This document shows, piece by piece, positions 1 to 8,504 of a DNA stretch of 64,000 nucleotides. Numbering within the stretch: the stretch's first letter is position 1; each line of letters begins with the position of its first letter. The DNA is from Streptomyces tagetis (GTDB lineage: Bacteria; Actinomycetota; Actinomycetes; Streptomycetales; Streptomycetaceae). The translations under genes were made by a program, and so were the position numbers. Below the pieces are notes generated by a model. It ran no database searches, was not told the origin of the DNA, and saw only the letters and a program-made list of their open reading frames with translations. The DNA is taken from assembly GCF_018069565.1 (NCBI RefSeq), contig NZ_JAGPNL010000001.1:868001-932000 (forward strand). The letters run 5' to 3'.

Positions 1-441
1 GTCGGCGTCGCGGACGGCGACCAGTCCGCCCGGCCGGACCACGCGCCGCATCTCGCGCAGCGCCGCCACCGGATCGCCGACGTGCTGGAGCACCTGGTGG
101 GCGTGGACCACGTCGAAGGAGTCGTCCGGGAAGCCCAGGGCGTGCACGTCCCCGGCGGTGAAGTCGACGTGGCCCAGGCCCCGTTCGGCGGTGCCGGCCC
201 GCGCCCGCTCCAGGATCGCCGGCTCCCGGTCCAGGCCCGTGACGTGACCGTCCGGGACCAGCTCGGCCAGGTCGGCGGTGATGGTGCCCGGTCCGCAGCC
301 GACGTCCAGGACTCTCATGTCCGGGCGCAGCGAACCGAGCAGGTACGCCGCGGAGTTGGCGGCGGTGCGCCAGGTGTGCGACCGCAGCACCGACTCGTGG
401 TGCCCGTGCGTGTAGACGGCGGTCTCCCGCGGTGTCGGCAT
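1..441 (-). CDS. SAM-dependent methyltransferase (UbiE/class I type), 3' end cut by window edge
   Basis: The reverse strand reads MPTPRETAVYTHGHHESVLR and stays open to the edge, giving about 147 residues. The SAM-binding motif I is clear (VLDVGCGPGTIT, about residues 44-55), followed by the acidic end of beta-2 (VTGLDRE) and the post-motif regions DVVHAHQVLQHV and RRVVRPGGLVAVRD. This is the pattern of class I methyltransferases of the UbiE/ubiquinone-menaquinone type. Start ATG at 441 has a purine-rich GGAAGGGG stretch upstream. The substrate is unknown. An 11-bp inverted repeat (531-562) lies about 90 bases upstream and may be its operator. Confidence 0.85.
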   Translation of the reverse strand, partial: MPTPRETAVYTHGHHESVLRSHTWRTAANSAAYLLGSLRPDMRVLDVGCGPGTITADLAELVPDGHVTGLDREPAILERARAGTAERGLGHVDFTAGDVHALGFPDDSFDVVHAHQVLQHVGDPVAALREMRRVVRPGGLVAVRDAD

Positions 442-530
442 GGCTGAACCCCTTCCCGGCGACCTGGCACACCGGCACGCGGGGGTCTCGCATGCCCCGC
501 CCGGCGCCGGGACCACCGTACGCCCGCCAG

Positions 531-562
531 CCGTATGGTGAGACCCGTGTTTCACCATACGG
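531..562. promoter_or_regulatory. Perfect 11-bp inverted repeat with 10-nt spacer
   Basis: The arms are CCGTATGGTGA (531-541) and TCACCATACGG (552-562), exact reverse complements with a 10-nt spacer. It sits between the end of the PAP2-kinase gene (587) and the start of the methyltransferase (441), both on the minus strand. It could be an operator for a dimeric regulator acting on the methyltransferase promoter, or a terminator for the upstream gene. There is no T-run after either arm, so the operator reading is slightly preferred. Confidence 0.55.
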
Positions 563-586
563 ACTGAGGGTGGCCGGGGAGGAGGG

Positions 587-2101
587 TCAGGGCGTGGCGG
601 CGGAGGGGCGGCTGCCGGAGAGCGGACGGTAGACGGTGAGCGCCTCGGGCAGCTTCTCCAGCGTGAGGTCGCCCCGCGTCTCGGTGAGTTCCCCGTCGTA
701 CGCGAGCAGCGTGCCCGGCGCGACCCCGGCCAGCCGCAGCCGCGTCACCCGCACCGCGGCGTGCGCGGGGGAGCGGGTCAGCGGACCGGCGAGGGCCGCC
801 GACAGCAGGCGCAGCGCCGGCCGCCGTCCCCCGTGCACCACCCGGACGTCCAGCTTCCCGTCCGCCAGGTCCAGCCGCCGCCCCGGCGCCAGGCCCATCC
901 GGTGGTACGTGCCGTTGCCCGCGAACAGCATCCACAGCGGGCGCCGCCGCCCGGCCACCCGCGCCTCCAGCGGATGCCGGTCCGCGCGCAGCACCCGTAC
1001 CGCGGCGAGCACCCCGGCAGGCCAGCCGCCGATCCGGTGCGAGCGCCGCTCCCGCTCGCGCACCAGTTCCGGGTAGACGCCGAGGCTGAAGGTGTTGAGG
1101 AAGATCCCGCTCCGCCGGCCCGACGCGAAGCGGCCCACGTCCACCCGGACCCCCTCGCCCCGCTCCAGCGCCCCGCACAGGTCCCGGACGTCCTCCACGC
1201 CCAGGTCGTAGGCGAAGTGGTTGAGCGTGCCGCCCGGGAGCACCGCCAGCGGCAGCCCGTGCCGGAGCGCCACCTCGGCGGCGGCGTTGACCGTGCCGTC
1301 GCCGCCGCACACCCCGAGCACCTTCGCCCGGCCCGCCGCCCGCTCCAACTCGGCTGCCAGGTCGTCCGGTTCACACTCCACGACCTCCGCCAGGGGCAGT
1401 TCCTCGCACAGCGCCCGCACCCGGTCGGCGGTGCCCGAACCGACGTTGGCCACCATCACCAGTCCGTCGCCCCCCGACAGCGCAGGCACCCGCGCCCGCG
1501 GCCGGGCCGGCGGCAGGAGCTGCGCCCGCGTCGGGACCATGCCCCGCACCGCGAACGCCGCGACCACCCCCAGGGCCGCGCCCGCCACCACGTCGCTCGG
1601 GAAGTGCACGCCCGTGTAGATCCGGGAGACGGTGACCGCGGCGGCCGGCGCCACCACCACCGCGCCCCACGCCGGGGACTCCAGCGCCACCCCCGTGGCG
1701 AAGGCGGCGGCCGACGCGGCGTGTCCCGACGGGAACGACGTGGTGATCGGCTGCCGGCGCAGCCGCCGCACCAGCGGCACCGGGTCCAGAGTGGGCCGGG
1801 GGCGGCGCACCGTGCGCTTGCCGAGGGTGTTGATCGTCAGGGAGGCGAGGCCGAGGGAGGCCAGACCCCGGGCGGCGGCCCGGCGGGCCCGCGGGGTGCG
1901 GGACGCGGCCAGCGCCGCCGCCACCGCGCACCACAGCACGCCGTGGTCGGCGGCGCGGCTCAGGCCGGGCAGCAGCGGGTCGGCACCGGGCCAGCGCCGG
2001 GCGGCGACGGCCTCGAACACACGCCGGTCCAGCCGCAGCAAGGCGGTGCGCAGCGGGCGCGGGCCGGGCGTCGGGGCGGTGAGGTCTACGTCGGGGCTCA
2101 T
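587..2101 (-). CDS. PAP2 phosphatase-diacylglycerol kinase fusion protein
   Basis: A 504-residue fusion. The N-terminal half is a PAP2 lipid phosphatase with the three signature motifs KRTVRRPRP (about residue 94), FPSGHAAS (about 123) and SRIYTGVHFPSD (about 158), in a region with several hydrophobic segments. The C-terminal half (about 210-500) is a diacylglycerol/sphingosine kinase domain with GGDGTVN (about 268) and LPGGTLNHFAYDL. Such fusions are common in Streptomyces and probably interconvert phosphatidate and diacylglycerol-type lipids, or undecaprenyl-like lipids, at the membrane. The exact substrate cannot be read from the sequence. It is transcribed divergently from the ABC-F gene with 123 bases between starts. 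Confidence 0.93.
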   Translation of the reverse strand: MSPDVDLTAPTPGPRPLRTALLRLDRRVFEAVAARRWPGADPLLPGLSRAADHGVLWCAVAAALAASRTPRARRAAARGLASLGLASLTINTLGKRTVRRPRPTLDPVPLVRRLRRQPITTSFPSGHAASAAAFATGVALESPAWGAVVVAPAAAVTVSRIYTGVHFPSDVVAGAALGVVAAFAVRGMVPTRAQLLPPARPRARVPALSGGDGLVMVANVGSGTADRVRALCEELPLAEVVECEPDDLAAELERAAGRAKVLGVCGGDGTVNAAAEVALRHGLPLAVLPGGTLNHFAYDLGVEDVRDLCGALERGEGVRVDVGRFASGRRSGIFLNTFSLGVYPELVRERERRSHRIGGWPAGVLAAVRVLRADRHPLEARVAGRRRPLWMLFAGNGTYHRMGLAPGRRLDLADGKLDVRVVHGGRRPALRLLSAALAGPLTRSPAHAAVRVTRLRLAGVAPGTLLAYDGELTETRGDLTLEKLPEALTVYRPLSGSRPSAATP

Positions 2102-2224
2102 GGCACCCGCCTACCCCGAGGACGCCGTTTCCTGCGGGCCCCGTCCGCCGCCGCCCCGTACCGGCCGGTCCGCCGGGGGAAATGGGTTTGCCACGGGCCG
2201 GGCCGGGCCACAGAATCCGGTTCC

Positions 2225-3844
2225 ATGGGTCATCTCGAAGCCGCGCACCTCGAACACCACCTTCCCGACGGGAGGCCGCTCCTCGGCGACGTCTCCTTCC
2301 GGGTGGGGGAGGGCACCGTCGCGGCCCTCGTGGGACCCAACGGGGCCGGCAAGACGACCCTGCTGCGCCTGCTCGCCGGTGAACTGACCCCGCATGGCGG
2401 CGGTGTCACCGTGGGCGGCTCCCTCGGCGTGATGCGGCAGTTCGTGGGCTCCGTCCGCGACGAGACGACCGTCCGCGACCTGCTGGTCTCCGTCGCCCCG
2501 CCGCGCATCCGCGAGGCCGCCCGCGCCGTCGACACCGCCGAGCACGCGATCATGACCGTCGACGACGAGGCCGCCCAGCTCGCCTACGCCCAGGCCCTCT
2601 CCGACTGGGCCGAGGTCCGCGGCTACGAGGCCGAGACCCTGTGGGACATCTGCACCACGGCCGCCCTCGGCGTCCCCTACGAACGGGCCCAGTGGCGCCA
2701 GGTGAGCACCCTCTCCGGCGGTGAGCAGAAACGCCTCGTCCTGGAGGCCCTGCTGCGCGGCACCGACGACGTGCTGCTCCTCGACGAACCGGACAACTAC
2801 CTCGACGTGCCCGGCAAGCGCTGGCTGGAGGAGCGGCTCGCCGAGACCCGCAAGACGGTCCTGTTCGTCTCCCACGACCGCGAACTCCTCGCCCGCTCCG
2901 CCGATCGGATCGTCTCCCTCGAACCGGGCCCCGCGGGCGCCGACGCCTGGGTGCACGGCGGCGGCTTCGCCACCTTCCACGAGGCCCGCCGCGAACGCTT
3001 CGCCCGCTTCGAGGAACTGCGCCGCCGCTGGGACGAGAAGCACGCCCAGTTGAAGAAACTCGTCCTGACGCTCCGTCAGGCGGCGGCGGTCAGCCACGAG
3101 ATGGCCTCCCGGTACGCGGCGGCCCAGACCCGGCTGCGCAAGTTCGAGGAGGCCGGCCCGCCGCCCGAGCCGCCCCGCGAGCAGGACATCCGCATGCGCC
3201 TGAAGGGCGGACGCACCGGCGTGCGCGCCCTCACCTGCGAAGCCCTGGAACTGACCGGCCTGATGAAACCCTTCGACCTGGAGGTCTTCTACGGCGAACG
3301 CGTCGCCGTCCTCGGCTCCAACGGCTCCGGCAAGTCCCACTTCCTGCGCCTGCTCGCCGGCCAGGACGTGGCCCACACCGGCCACTGGAAGCTCGGCGCG
3401 CGCGTGGTCCCCGGGCACTTCGCGCAGACCCACGCCCATCCGGAACTCCTCGGACGCACCCTCCTGGACATCCTGTGGACGGAGCACTCCCAGGACCGGG
3501 GCGCCGCCATGTCCCGGCTGCGCCGCTACGAGCTGACCCGGCAGGCCGAGCAGACCTTCGACCGGCTCTCCGGCGGCCAGCAGGCCCGCTTCCAGATCCT
3601 GCTGCTCGAACTCCAGGGCGTGACGGCCCTGTTGCTCGACGAGCCGACCGACAACCTCGACCTGGAGTCGGCCGAAGCCCTCCAGGAGGGGCTGGAGGGC
3701 TTCGAGGGCACGGTGCTCGCGGTCACCCACGACCGCTGGTTCGCCCGCTCCTTCGACCGCTACCTCGTCTTCGGCAGCGACGGCCGCGTACGGGAGACCA
3801 CCGAACCGGTGTGGGACGAACGCCGCGTGGAGCGGGCGCGGTAG
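2225..3844 (+). CDS. ABC-F family ATP-binding cassette protein
   Basis: A soluble protein of 539 residues with two ABC ATPase domains and no membrane segments, the layout of ABC-F proteins that act on ribosomes in translation or antibiotic protection. Domain 1 has Walker A GPNGAGKTT (about residue 37), signature LSGGEQKR and Walker B VLLLDEPDNYLD. Domain 2 has GSNGSGKSH, LSGGQQARFQ and LLLDEPTDNLD. A charged, helical linker (about 255-320) joins them. The frame is open far upstream, but MGHLEAAHLEHHLPDG at 2225 matches the usual family start. Whether it protects against an antibiotic or is a housekeeping factor is unknown. Confidence 0.92.
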   Translation: MGHLEAAHLEHHLPDGRPLLGDVSFRVGEGTVAALVGPNGAGKTTLLRLLAGELTPHGGGVTVGGSLGVMRQFVGSVRDETTVRDLLVSVAPPRIREAARAVDTAEHAIMTVDDEAAQLAYAQALSDWAEVRGYEAETLWDICTTAALGVPYERAQWRQVSTLSGGEQKRLVLEALLRGTDDVLLLDEPDNYLDVPGKRWLEERLAETRKTVLFVSHDRELLARSADRIVSLEPGPAGADAWVHGGGFATFHEARRERFARFEELRRRWDEKHAQLKKLVLTLRQAAAVSHEMASRYAAAQTRLRKFEEAGPPPEPPREQDIRMRLKGGRTGVRALTCEALELTGLMKPFDLEVFYGERVAVLGSNGSGKSHFLRLLAGQDVAHTGHWKLGARVVPGHFAQTHAHPELLGRTLLDILWTEHSQDRGAAMSRLRRYELTRQAEQTFDRLSGGQQARFQILLLELQGVTALLLDEPTDNLDLESAEALQEGLEGFEGTVLAVTHDRWFARSFDRYLVFGSDGRVRETTEPVWDERRVERAR

Positions 3845-3930
3845 GGGCGGGCGGCTCGTCACCCTGGGGCGGGGGGCGGAGGAGGGAGCGGTCGGGGTCC
3901 GTCCTGGAGGGAGGGGGAGGCGCCGTCGCC

Positions 3931-5052
3931 CTACCGCCAGCGGAGCAGGGCGCCCAGGCCGCCGACCGGGACGTCGTCCGCCGCCTCGTGCGGCAGGGCC
4001 GGCACCACCGAGATCGCCGGGGCGCCCGTCATCACCGCGGAGCGCAGCAGCGCGTCGTCCGCACGGGCCGACCAGGCGTCCTGCTCGCCGAGCGTCCGCA
4101 GCTCCGTACGCCGCACCGCGAGCTGGTCCGGGTCCTCGCCGATCCACACCTCGCGGTGGGTGTCCGGCGCGTCCGGGATGACCAGCAGCTCGTCGATCCG
4201 GTGCTCCCGGGCCGCCGCCACCAGCGCGGGCACGCCCTCGGCCGCGCCGGCCCGGCCGTCGTCGTCCGGCGAGCGGGCGGCCAGGAACCGTTCCAGGTCC
4301 TCCCGGGCCCGCTCCCGCACGTGGTCGTCGCGCAGCCGCTCCACGTCCTCGTCGAGCAGCCGGCTGCCGCTGCCCCGCCGGGTCTCCACGATCCGCTCCT
4401 GGAGCCGCTTGGGCAGCCGCTCGTGCACGGACCGCCGTTCCCGGTCGTCGCCCACCAGGATCAGCAGATCGGCGCCGGTCTCCTCCTGGCAGGCGGCGAG
4501 CGCGTCCGCGACCTCGGCCGCGTTGTGCTCCCAGGTGTTCTCCACCCGGAGCTGGAAGTGCCGCTCGGACCAGTCGACGGTGCCGGTGCGGTGTATCGGC
4601 CACTGCCGGCCGCTCACCGTGCCCGCGTCCCAACTGCCCAGCGCGCTGCGCAGCTCGAACGCGGCGCCCCTGTGGTCCGCGTAGGCCACCACGCACAGCG
4701 GGTCCTCGCCGGCCAGCTCCAGCAGCGGCGCCACATGCGGCAGCGGCGCCCAGCGCGCCGAGTTCCCGGCCTGCGGGGGGCGGGCCAGCGGCGGGTCGAG
4801 GATCACCTGCCCGGCCCGCGCGAAGAGGGCCCGCCCGTGCGGATCGGTGGAGTGGCGCAACGCGGTCAGCGCCTCCCGCACGGCGTCGCAGGTCGCGTCG
4901 TCCGCCCCCTGCCCGGCCAGCTCACGGGCGAGAGCGGCGGCCGTCAGCTCCCGCTCGTGCGAGGTGTCCTGCGTGTGCCGGGACAGGTCGACGTAGACGG
5001 AGGCCCAGGGTCCCGGATGTTCGTAGAGCGGGTGCAGAAACGCGAGATCCAT
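3931..5052 (-). CDS. Rv2629/Vms1-Ankzf1-type protein (bacterial release-factor-like family)
   Basis: A soluble 373-residue protein starting MDLAFLHPLYEHPGPWASVY. The opening segment (ASVYVDLSRHTQDT), the central VVAYADHRGAAFELRSALG, the DLLILVGDDRERRSVHERL stretch and the C-terminal EHRIDELLVIPDAPDT match the actinobacterial Rv2629 family, annotated as Vms1/Ankzf1-type peptidyl-tRNA hydrolase (baeRF family). In eukaryotes Vms1 releases nascent chains from stalled ribosomes; the bacterial role is not settled. It has its own RBS (GGGAGG just before the ATG) and is divergent from the small gene at 5112. Hibernation or stress functions proposed for relatives are inference. Confidence 0.82.
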   Translation of the reverse strand: MDLAFLHPLYEHPGPWASVYVDLSRHTQDTSHERELTAAALARELAGQGADDATCDAVREALTALRHSTDPHGRALFARAGQVILDPPLARPPQAGNSARWAPLPHVAPLLELAGEDPLCVVAYADHRGAAFELRSALGSWDAGTVSGRQWPIHRTGTVDWSERHFQLRVENTWEHNAAEVADALAACQEETGADLLILVGDDRERRSVHERLPKRLQERIVETRRGSGSRLLDEDVERLRDDHVRERAREDLERFLAARSPDDDGRAGAAEGVPALVAAAREHRIDELLVIPDAPDTHREVWIGEDPDQLAVRRTELRTLGEQDAWSARADDALLRSAVMTGAPAISVVPALPHEAADDVPVGGLGALLRWR

Positions 5053-5111
5053 GGCTCCCTCCCGGGTGCCGCTCGGGGGTGGTACTGCTCCGGGGCGGGT
5101 ACCCGGGCCGC

Positions 5112-5393
5112 ATGAACGAACACGACACGTGGGACGACACCATGACCGGAGTGGACCCGGGGCGCCTGGACGACCAGCAGCTCATGAAGGAGCTGGAGAC
5201 CATCCACCGCACGCGGCACGACACCCTGCTGTACGGGTCGGACGACGCGCTGCGGGCGCACAACGCGCGCATGGCGCAGTTGGAGGGCGAGTGGCTGCGC
5301 CGCAATCCGCGCCGCCCGGTCGCCTCCGGCCGCACCCGCGAGGGCGCCCGCGAACGCCACTCCGGAGAGCACACCGCCCCCACCGCCGGCTGA
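5112..5393 (+). CDS. DUF6158-type small conserved protein
   Basis: A 93-residue hydrophilic protein, MNEHDTWDDTMTGVDPGRLD and onward. The core DPGRLDDQQLMKELETIHRT followed by RHDTLLYGSDDALRAHNARM and AQLEGEWLRR is the conserved actinobacterial DUF6158 pattern, a short helical protein of unknown function. An upstream in-frame start exists at 5079, but the conserved part begins near 5112. The stop codon lies in the loop of a 20-bp-stem terminator. No operon partner; it is divergent from the Rv2629-like gene. Confidence 0.75.
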   Translation: MNEHDTWDDTMTGVDPGRLDDQQLMKELETIHRTRHDTLLYGSDDALRAHNARMAQLEGEWLRRNPRRPVASGRTREGARERHSGEHTAPTAG

Positions 5394-5417
5394 TCCGGCC
5401 GGCGGTGGGGGCGGTGT
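5371..5417. terminator. Bidirectional terminator with a perfect 20-bp stem
   Basis: Bases 5371-5390 and 5398-5417 are exact reverse complements (20 of 20), with a 7-base loop (5391-5397). The TGA stop of the 5112 gene occupies loop positions 5391-5393, so the last seven codons are inside the stem. It lies between two convergent genes (5112-5393 and 5439-5987) and can serve both. Confidence 0.9.
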
Positions 5418-5438
5418 TCCGTTCTGTGTGCTGTTCTG

Positions 5439-5987
5439 TCAGACGTGGGCCTGGGTCTTGGCGAACTCCGCGAGGAAGGTCTCGCAGAACGCCTTCAGGT
5501 CGGCCGGCTTGCGGCTGGTGATCAGCGTGCTCGGCGCGTGGTCGCAGACCTTGACCCGCTCGTCGACCCAGGTGGCGCCCGCGTTGCGCAGATCGGTCCG
5601 AAGGCTCGGCCAGGACGTCAGCACCCGGCCGCGGACCACGTCCGCCTCGATCAGCGTCCAGGGGGCGTGACAGATCGCCGCCACCGGACGGCCCCGTTCG
5701 AAGAACCCCTTCACGAACGACACCGCCGACTCGTCGGTGCGCAGGAAGTCCGGGTTGGCGACGCCGCCGGGCAGCACCAGCGCGCCGAACGCGTCGGCCG
5801 AGGTCTTCGCGGCCACCTCGTCCACGGGGAAGGTGTCCGCCTTGTCGAGGTGGTCGAATGCCTGGATCTCACCCGGGCGGGTCGAGACCAGGACGGGTTC
5901 GTGCCCCGCGTCCTTCGCCGCCCGCCACGGCTCGGTCAGCTCGACCTGCTCCACGCCCTCGGGCGCGGTCAGAAATGCGATGCGCAT
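5439..5987 (-). CDS. DJ-1/PfpI-type class I glutamine amidotransferase-like protein
   Basis: A 182-residue DJ-1/PfpI-fold protein. The nucleophile elbow motif AAICHAPWTLIEAD carries the conserved cysteine. Other family features are the N-terminal MRIAFLTAPEGVEQVELTEP, the FGALVLPGGVANPD strand-turn and FVKGFFERGRPVAAI. Members of this group include stress-protein and protease/deglycase-annotated proteins (YhbO/PfpI-like); the activity here is not determined. I chose ATG 5987, which starts the fold and has an AGGA element upstream; an ATG at 5999 is also in frame. The intergenic DNA upstream has two 14-bp repeats (6032-6059) of TCGTACGTCGTG type. Confidence 0.9.
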   Translation of the reverse strand: MRIAFLTAPEGVEQVELTEPWRAAKDAGHEPVLVSTRPGEIQAFDHLDKADTFPVDEVAAKTSADAFGALVLPGGVANPDFLRTDESAVSFVKGFFERGRPVAAICHAPWTLIEADVVRGRVLTSWPSLRTDLRNAGATWVDERVKVCDHAPSTLITSRKPADLKAFCETFLAEFAKTQAHV

Positions 5988-6233
5988 CAGGTTCGTCATC
6001 CTCTCGTGGCACGTTGTGGGCATCTCGGGTGTCGTACGTCGTGTGTCGTACGTCGTGCGTCATGTGGCGTGTCGTCGTGTCGGGCGCCCGTGTGCAGTGA
6101 GGTGCGGCGGCGTGTCGCGTGCCTCGTACCGGCGTGTCGGGGCGCTCCGAGGCGCCGTCGGGACACGTCCGGGCGTGTCACGGCACGCCGCCCGCGCGGG
6201 GCTCCCACCCGCCACCGCGCTCCTCGCGGCCGT

Positions 6234-6641
6234 CTACGCGACGCCGGGCGCGGGAGGTCCGGACCGGCCGCTCTCGGTCAGGGCCAGCGCCAGCTCCTGC
6301 ACGTTGCCGTAGCGGGCCTTGTGGGGCAGCCGCCGCAGGCCGTCGACGAGGGCGTCGGGCGCGTTGCCCCGGCGCAGGACACGGCCCAGCTCCCGGGGGC
6401 CCGCGGGAAAGGTGCCGCGGGTCAGGTTCCGGGCCAGTTCGAGCCGGAGCGCCTCCAGGTACGACGGTCCGCGCCCCGGCGTCACGGGACCGTTCACGAC
6501 GTCGGGATCGTCCTCGGCGGTCGGCTCCGGGTCGTTCCACTCCTCGGTGCGCGTGGGGTGCCCGGACCGGAGCAGGCCCTGTAGTTCGTGCTTCATCTCG
6601 TCGTCGCGGTGGACGCTCAACCGGTCACTGCCTCGCTGCAT
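6234..6641 (-). CDS. DUF2795 domain-containing protein
   Basis: A 135-residue hydrophilic protein starting MQRGSDRLSVHRDDEMKHEL. The C-terminal part (APDALVDGLRRLPHKARYGNVQELALAL, about residues 94-121) matches the DUF2795 helical repeat common in Actinobacteria; residues 20-60 are acidic and probably disordered. The start at 6641 is supported by a GGAGGGAG RBS 4-10 bases upstream. Function is unknown; relatives are small soluble proteins often found near stress genes. Confidence 0.8.
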   Translation of the reverse strand: MQRGSDRLSVHRDDEMKHELQGLLRSGHPTRTEEWNDPEPTAEDDPDVVNGPVTPGRGPSYLEALRLELARNLTRGTFPAGPRELGRVLRRGNAPDALVDGLRRLPHKARYGNVQELALALTESGRSGPPAPGVA

Positions 6642-6834
6642 GTCTCCCTCCACATCCTCAGGGGTGCCGACCGCGTACCCGACCGGGGCGGGCCGACACG
6701 GATTCCCCCGGATGGGCACGCTCCGTTTTCCCTGTGCCGCCTTATCTGTTCGAGTAGGTGGCGGTTTGTCCGGGTCTGTTGGGGAACCCGGCCCCCCGTC
6801 ACCCCCACGCCCACCCTGTCGGGAAGGACGGATC

Positions 6835-7227
6835 ATGGCGGTGCTCGCTGTGTTCATCCCGGTCCTCATGCTCGGCGTGGTGCTCGCCCTCGGCCGGTAC
6901 GAGGACCTGATGCTGCCGCGGCCCGACCCCCCACCCCCTGAGGACCCACCCCCCACCCCTCCGGAGCCGACCGCCTCCGCGTCGACCGCCTCCGCGCCCA
7001 CGGCGCCCGCACCGACCGCCGAGCCGCCCGCGGCCCCCGCCCCGACGGCTTCCGCGCCTGCGGCTTCCGCGCCGACCGCCTCGACGCCTGAGGCCCACGC
7101 CTCCGCCGCCTCGGCCACCGCCTCCGCCCCTGCCTCGGCCGCCTCCGCCCCTGCCTCGGCCGCCTCCGCCCCGGCCGCGTCCGCGTCCGTGGCCCCCGCG
7201 TCGGCCGATCTCCCCGCCGGCCGCTGA
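6835..7227 (+). CDS. Small membrane-anchored protein with Ala/Pro/Ser repeat tail
   Basis: A 130-residue protein. Residues 1-20 (MAVLAVFIPVLMLGVVLALG) form one hydrophobic membrane segment, followed by RYEDLMLPRP. The rest is a low-complexity tail of Pro, Ala, Ser and Thr. The start at 6835 has a good GGAAGGA RBS. The N-terminus looks like a conserved Streptomyces single-span protein; the tail appears to be repeat-expanded, including two identical 21-bp units at 7120-7140 and 7141-7161. No function can be assigned. Confidence 0.6.
   Translation: MAVLAVFIPVLMLGVVLALGRYEDLMLPRPDPPPPEDPPPTPPEPTASASTASAPTAPAPTAEPPAAPAPTASAPAASAPTASTPEAHASAASATASAPASAASAPASAASAPAASASVAPASADLPAGR
7120..7176. repeat. 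21-bp tandem repeat inside coding tail
   Basis: Bases 7120-7140 and 7141-7161 are identical 21-mers (beginning GCCTCCGCCCCTGCC), followed by a partial third copy. The period is a multiple of three, so copy-number change would keep the reading frame of the membrane protein at 6835-7227 and only change its Ala/Ser-rich tail length. Confidence 0.85.
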
Positions 7228-7512
7228 CCGGACGGCGAAGCCGCCGGAGGTTTGGCGGCCGGAGGGGCGGGCAGGCGCAGGCCAGTGCTTCGGACAGGAG
7301 GCACGTCCGTGGGAGCGGCGCCACGCCGGCCCGGACGCGTCCGTCCCGGACCGGAACGCCCTCCCACGGTGACCGCCCGAACCGAGGGCCGTGCCGTCGC
7401 GCCCGTCGGCGCCCGCCCCGCACCCGTCCGGCCGCCGTGCCGCGCCGGGTGCCGCCCGCGCCGCCGGACCGGTGCGCCGGCCGGCCCGCCCCGAAGGAAG
7501 TGGCGAGGCACC

Positions 7513-8310
7513 ATGCAGACCGCAGCGGGCGCGAAGCACCCGCACGACGACGCCCCCGACACCGCCGACGCCTTCCGCCGCCTGGCGGCGCTGCCTCCCG
7601 GAGCGGAGCGGGACGCGCTCCGCGACCGCGTCGTGGCGGCCTGGCTGCCCATGGCCGAACGGCTCGCCGGACGCTTCCGCGACCGAGGCGAGAGCATCGA
7701 GGACCTCCGCCAGGTCGCCGCCCTCGGCCTGGTCAAGGCCGTCGACCGGTACGACCCCGGGCGCGGCAGCGCCTTCGAGAGCTACGCCGTGCCGACCGTC
7801 ACCGGCGAGATCAAGCGCCACTTCCGCGACCACCTGTGGACCCTGCACGTACCGCGCCGCGCCCAGGAGCTGCGCCGACGGGTCCGCGACGCCCTCCACG
7901 AACTCGCCCAGAGCGACCCGGGCCGCCGCCGGCCCACCGTCCCCGAACTGGCCGCGCACACCGGCCTCGACGAGGACGACGTACGCGCCGGACTGGAGGC
8001 CCTGGAGAACCTCACCGCCCTCTCCCTGGACGCGGGGCTCCCCGGTACCGGGGACGGCTCCTCGCTCGCCGACGCCCTCGGTGCCCCCGATCCGGCCCTG
8101 GACACCGTCGTCGACCGCGAGGCCGTCCGGGCACGCCTGGCCGCGCTGCCGGAGCGCGAACGCGCCATCCTCTACATGCGCTTCTTCGACGACATGACCC
8201 AGAGCCGCATCGCCGAGCGGTTCGGCATCTCCCAGATGCACGTCTCCCGGCTGATCACCCGCTCCTGCCACCGCGTCCGCGACCAGGTCCTCCGCGACCC
8301 GGCGGCCTGA
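7513..8310 (+). CDS. SigB/SigF/SigG-family RNA polymerase sigma factor
   Basis: A 265-residue group 3 sigma factor of the SigB/SigF type, of which Streptomyces has many paralogues for stress and development. Region 2 is seen as LAGRFRDRGESIEDLRQVAA then LGLVKAVDRYDPGRGSAFES and YAVPTVTGEIKRHFRD. Region 3 follows (RRPTVPELAAHTGLDEDDV). Region 4 has LPERERAILYMRFFDDMTQS and the helix-turn-helix RIAERFGISQMHVSRLI. Start ATG 7513 is preceded by GAAGGAAG. Members of this family are usually controlled by an anti-sigma factor; none is adjacent, so the partner must be elsewhere. The 285 bases upstream (7228-7512) show no gene. Confidence 0.95.
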   Translation: MQTAAGAKHPHDDAPDTADAFRRLAALPPGAERDALRDRVVAAWLPMAERLAGRFRDRGESIEDLRQVAALGLVKAVDRYDPGRGSAFESYAVPTVTGEIKRHFRDHLWTLHVPRRAQELRRRVRDALHELAQSDPGRRRPTVPELAAHTGLDEDDVRAGLEALENLTALSLDAGLPGTGDGSSLADALGAPDPALDTVVDREAVRARLAALPERERAILYMRFFDDMTQSRIAERFGISQMHVSRLITRSCHRVRDQVLRDPAA

Positions 8311-8504
8311 CGGACGTACACCCCGCCCCGGGGCCCGCCCGGCCCGCCCTCCCCGAACCCGCCCCCCGGGCCGGTCGTCACCCGGCCGGGCGGGCCGGTC
8401 CCGCGAACGGCGCACGGTGGCGGGCGCCGGACGCCGGGACGGGCTGTGATGGCGTGGGGTGCGAGGACCGTGCCCCACGGCCGTCGCCCGAAGGAGCCCG
8501 TCCC

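Noticed and set aside
2111..4696. An 861-codon minus-strand frame spanning the ABC-F gene and part of the Rv2629-like gene
   Set aside because: It runs across two real genes in a shadow frame and has no domain.
7228..7512. Possible extension of the sigma factor gene into upstream in-frame codons
   Set aside because: The upstream codons encode Arg/Pro-rich sequence unlike sigma factors, and ATG 7513 has a good RBS and the family-typical start.
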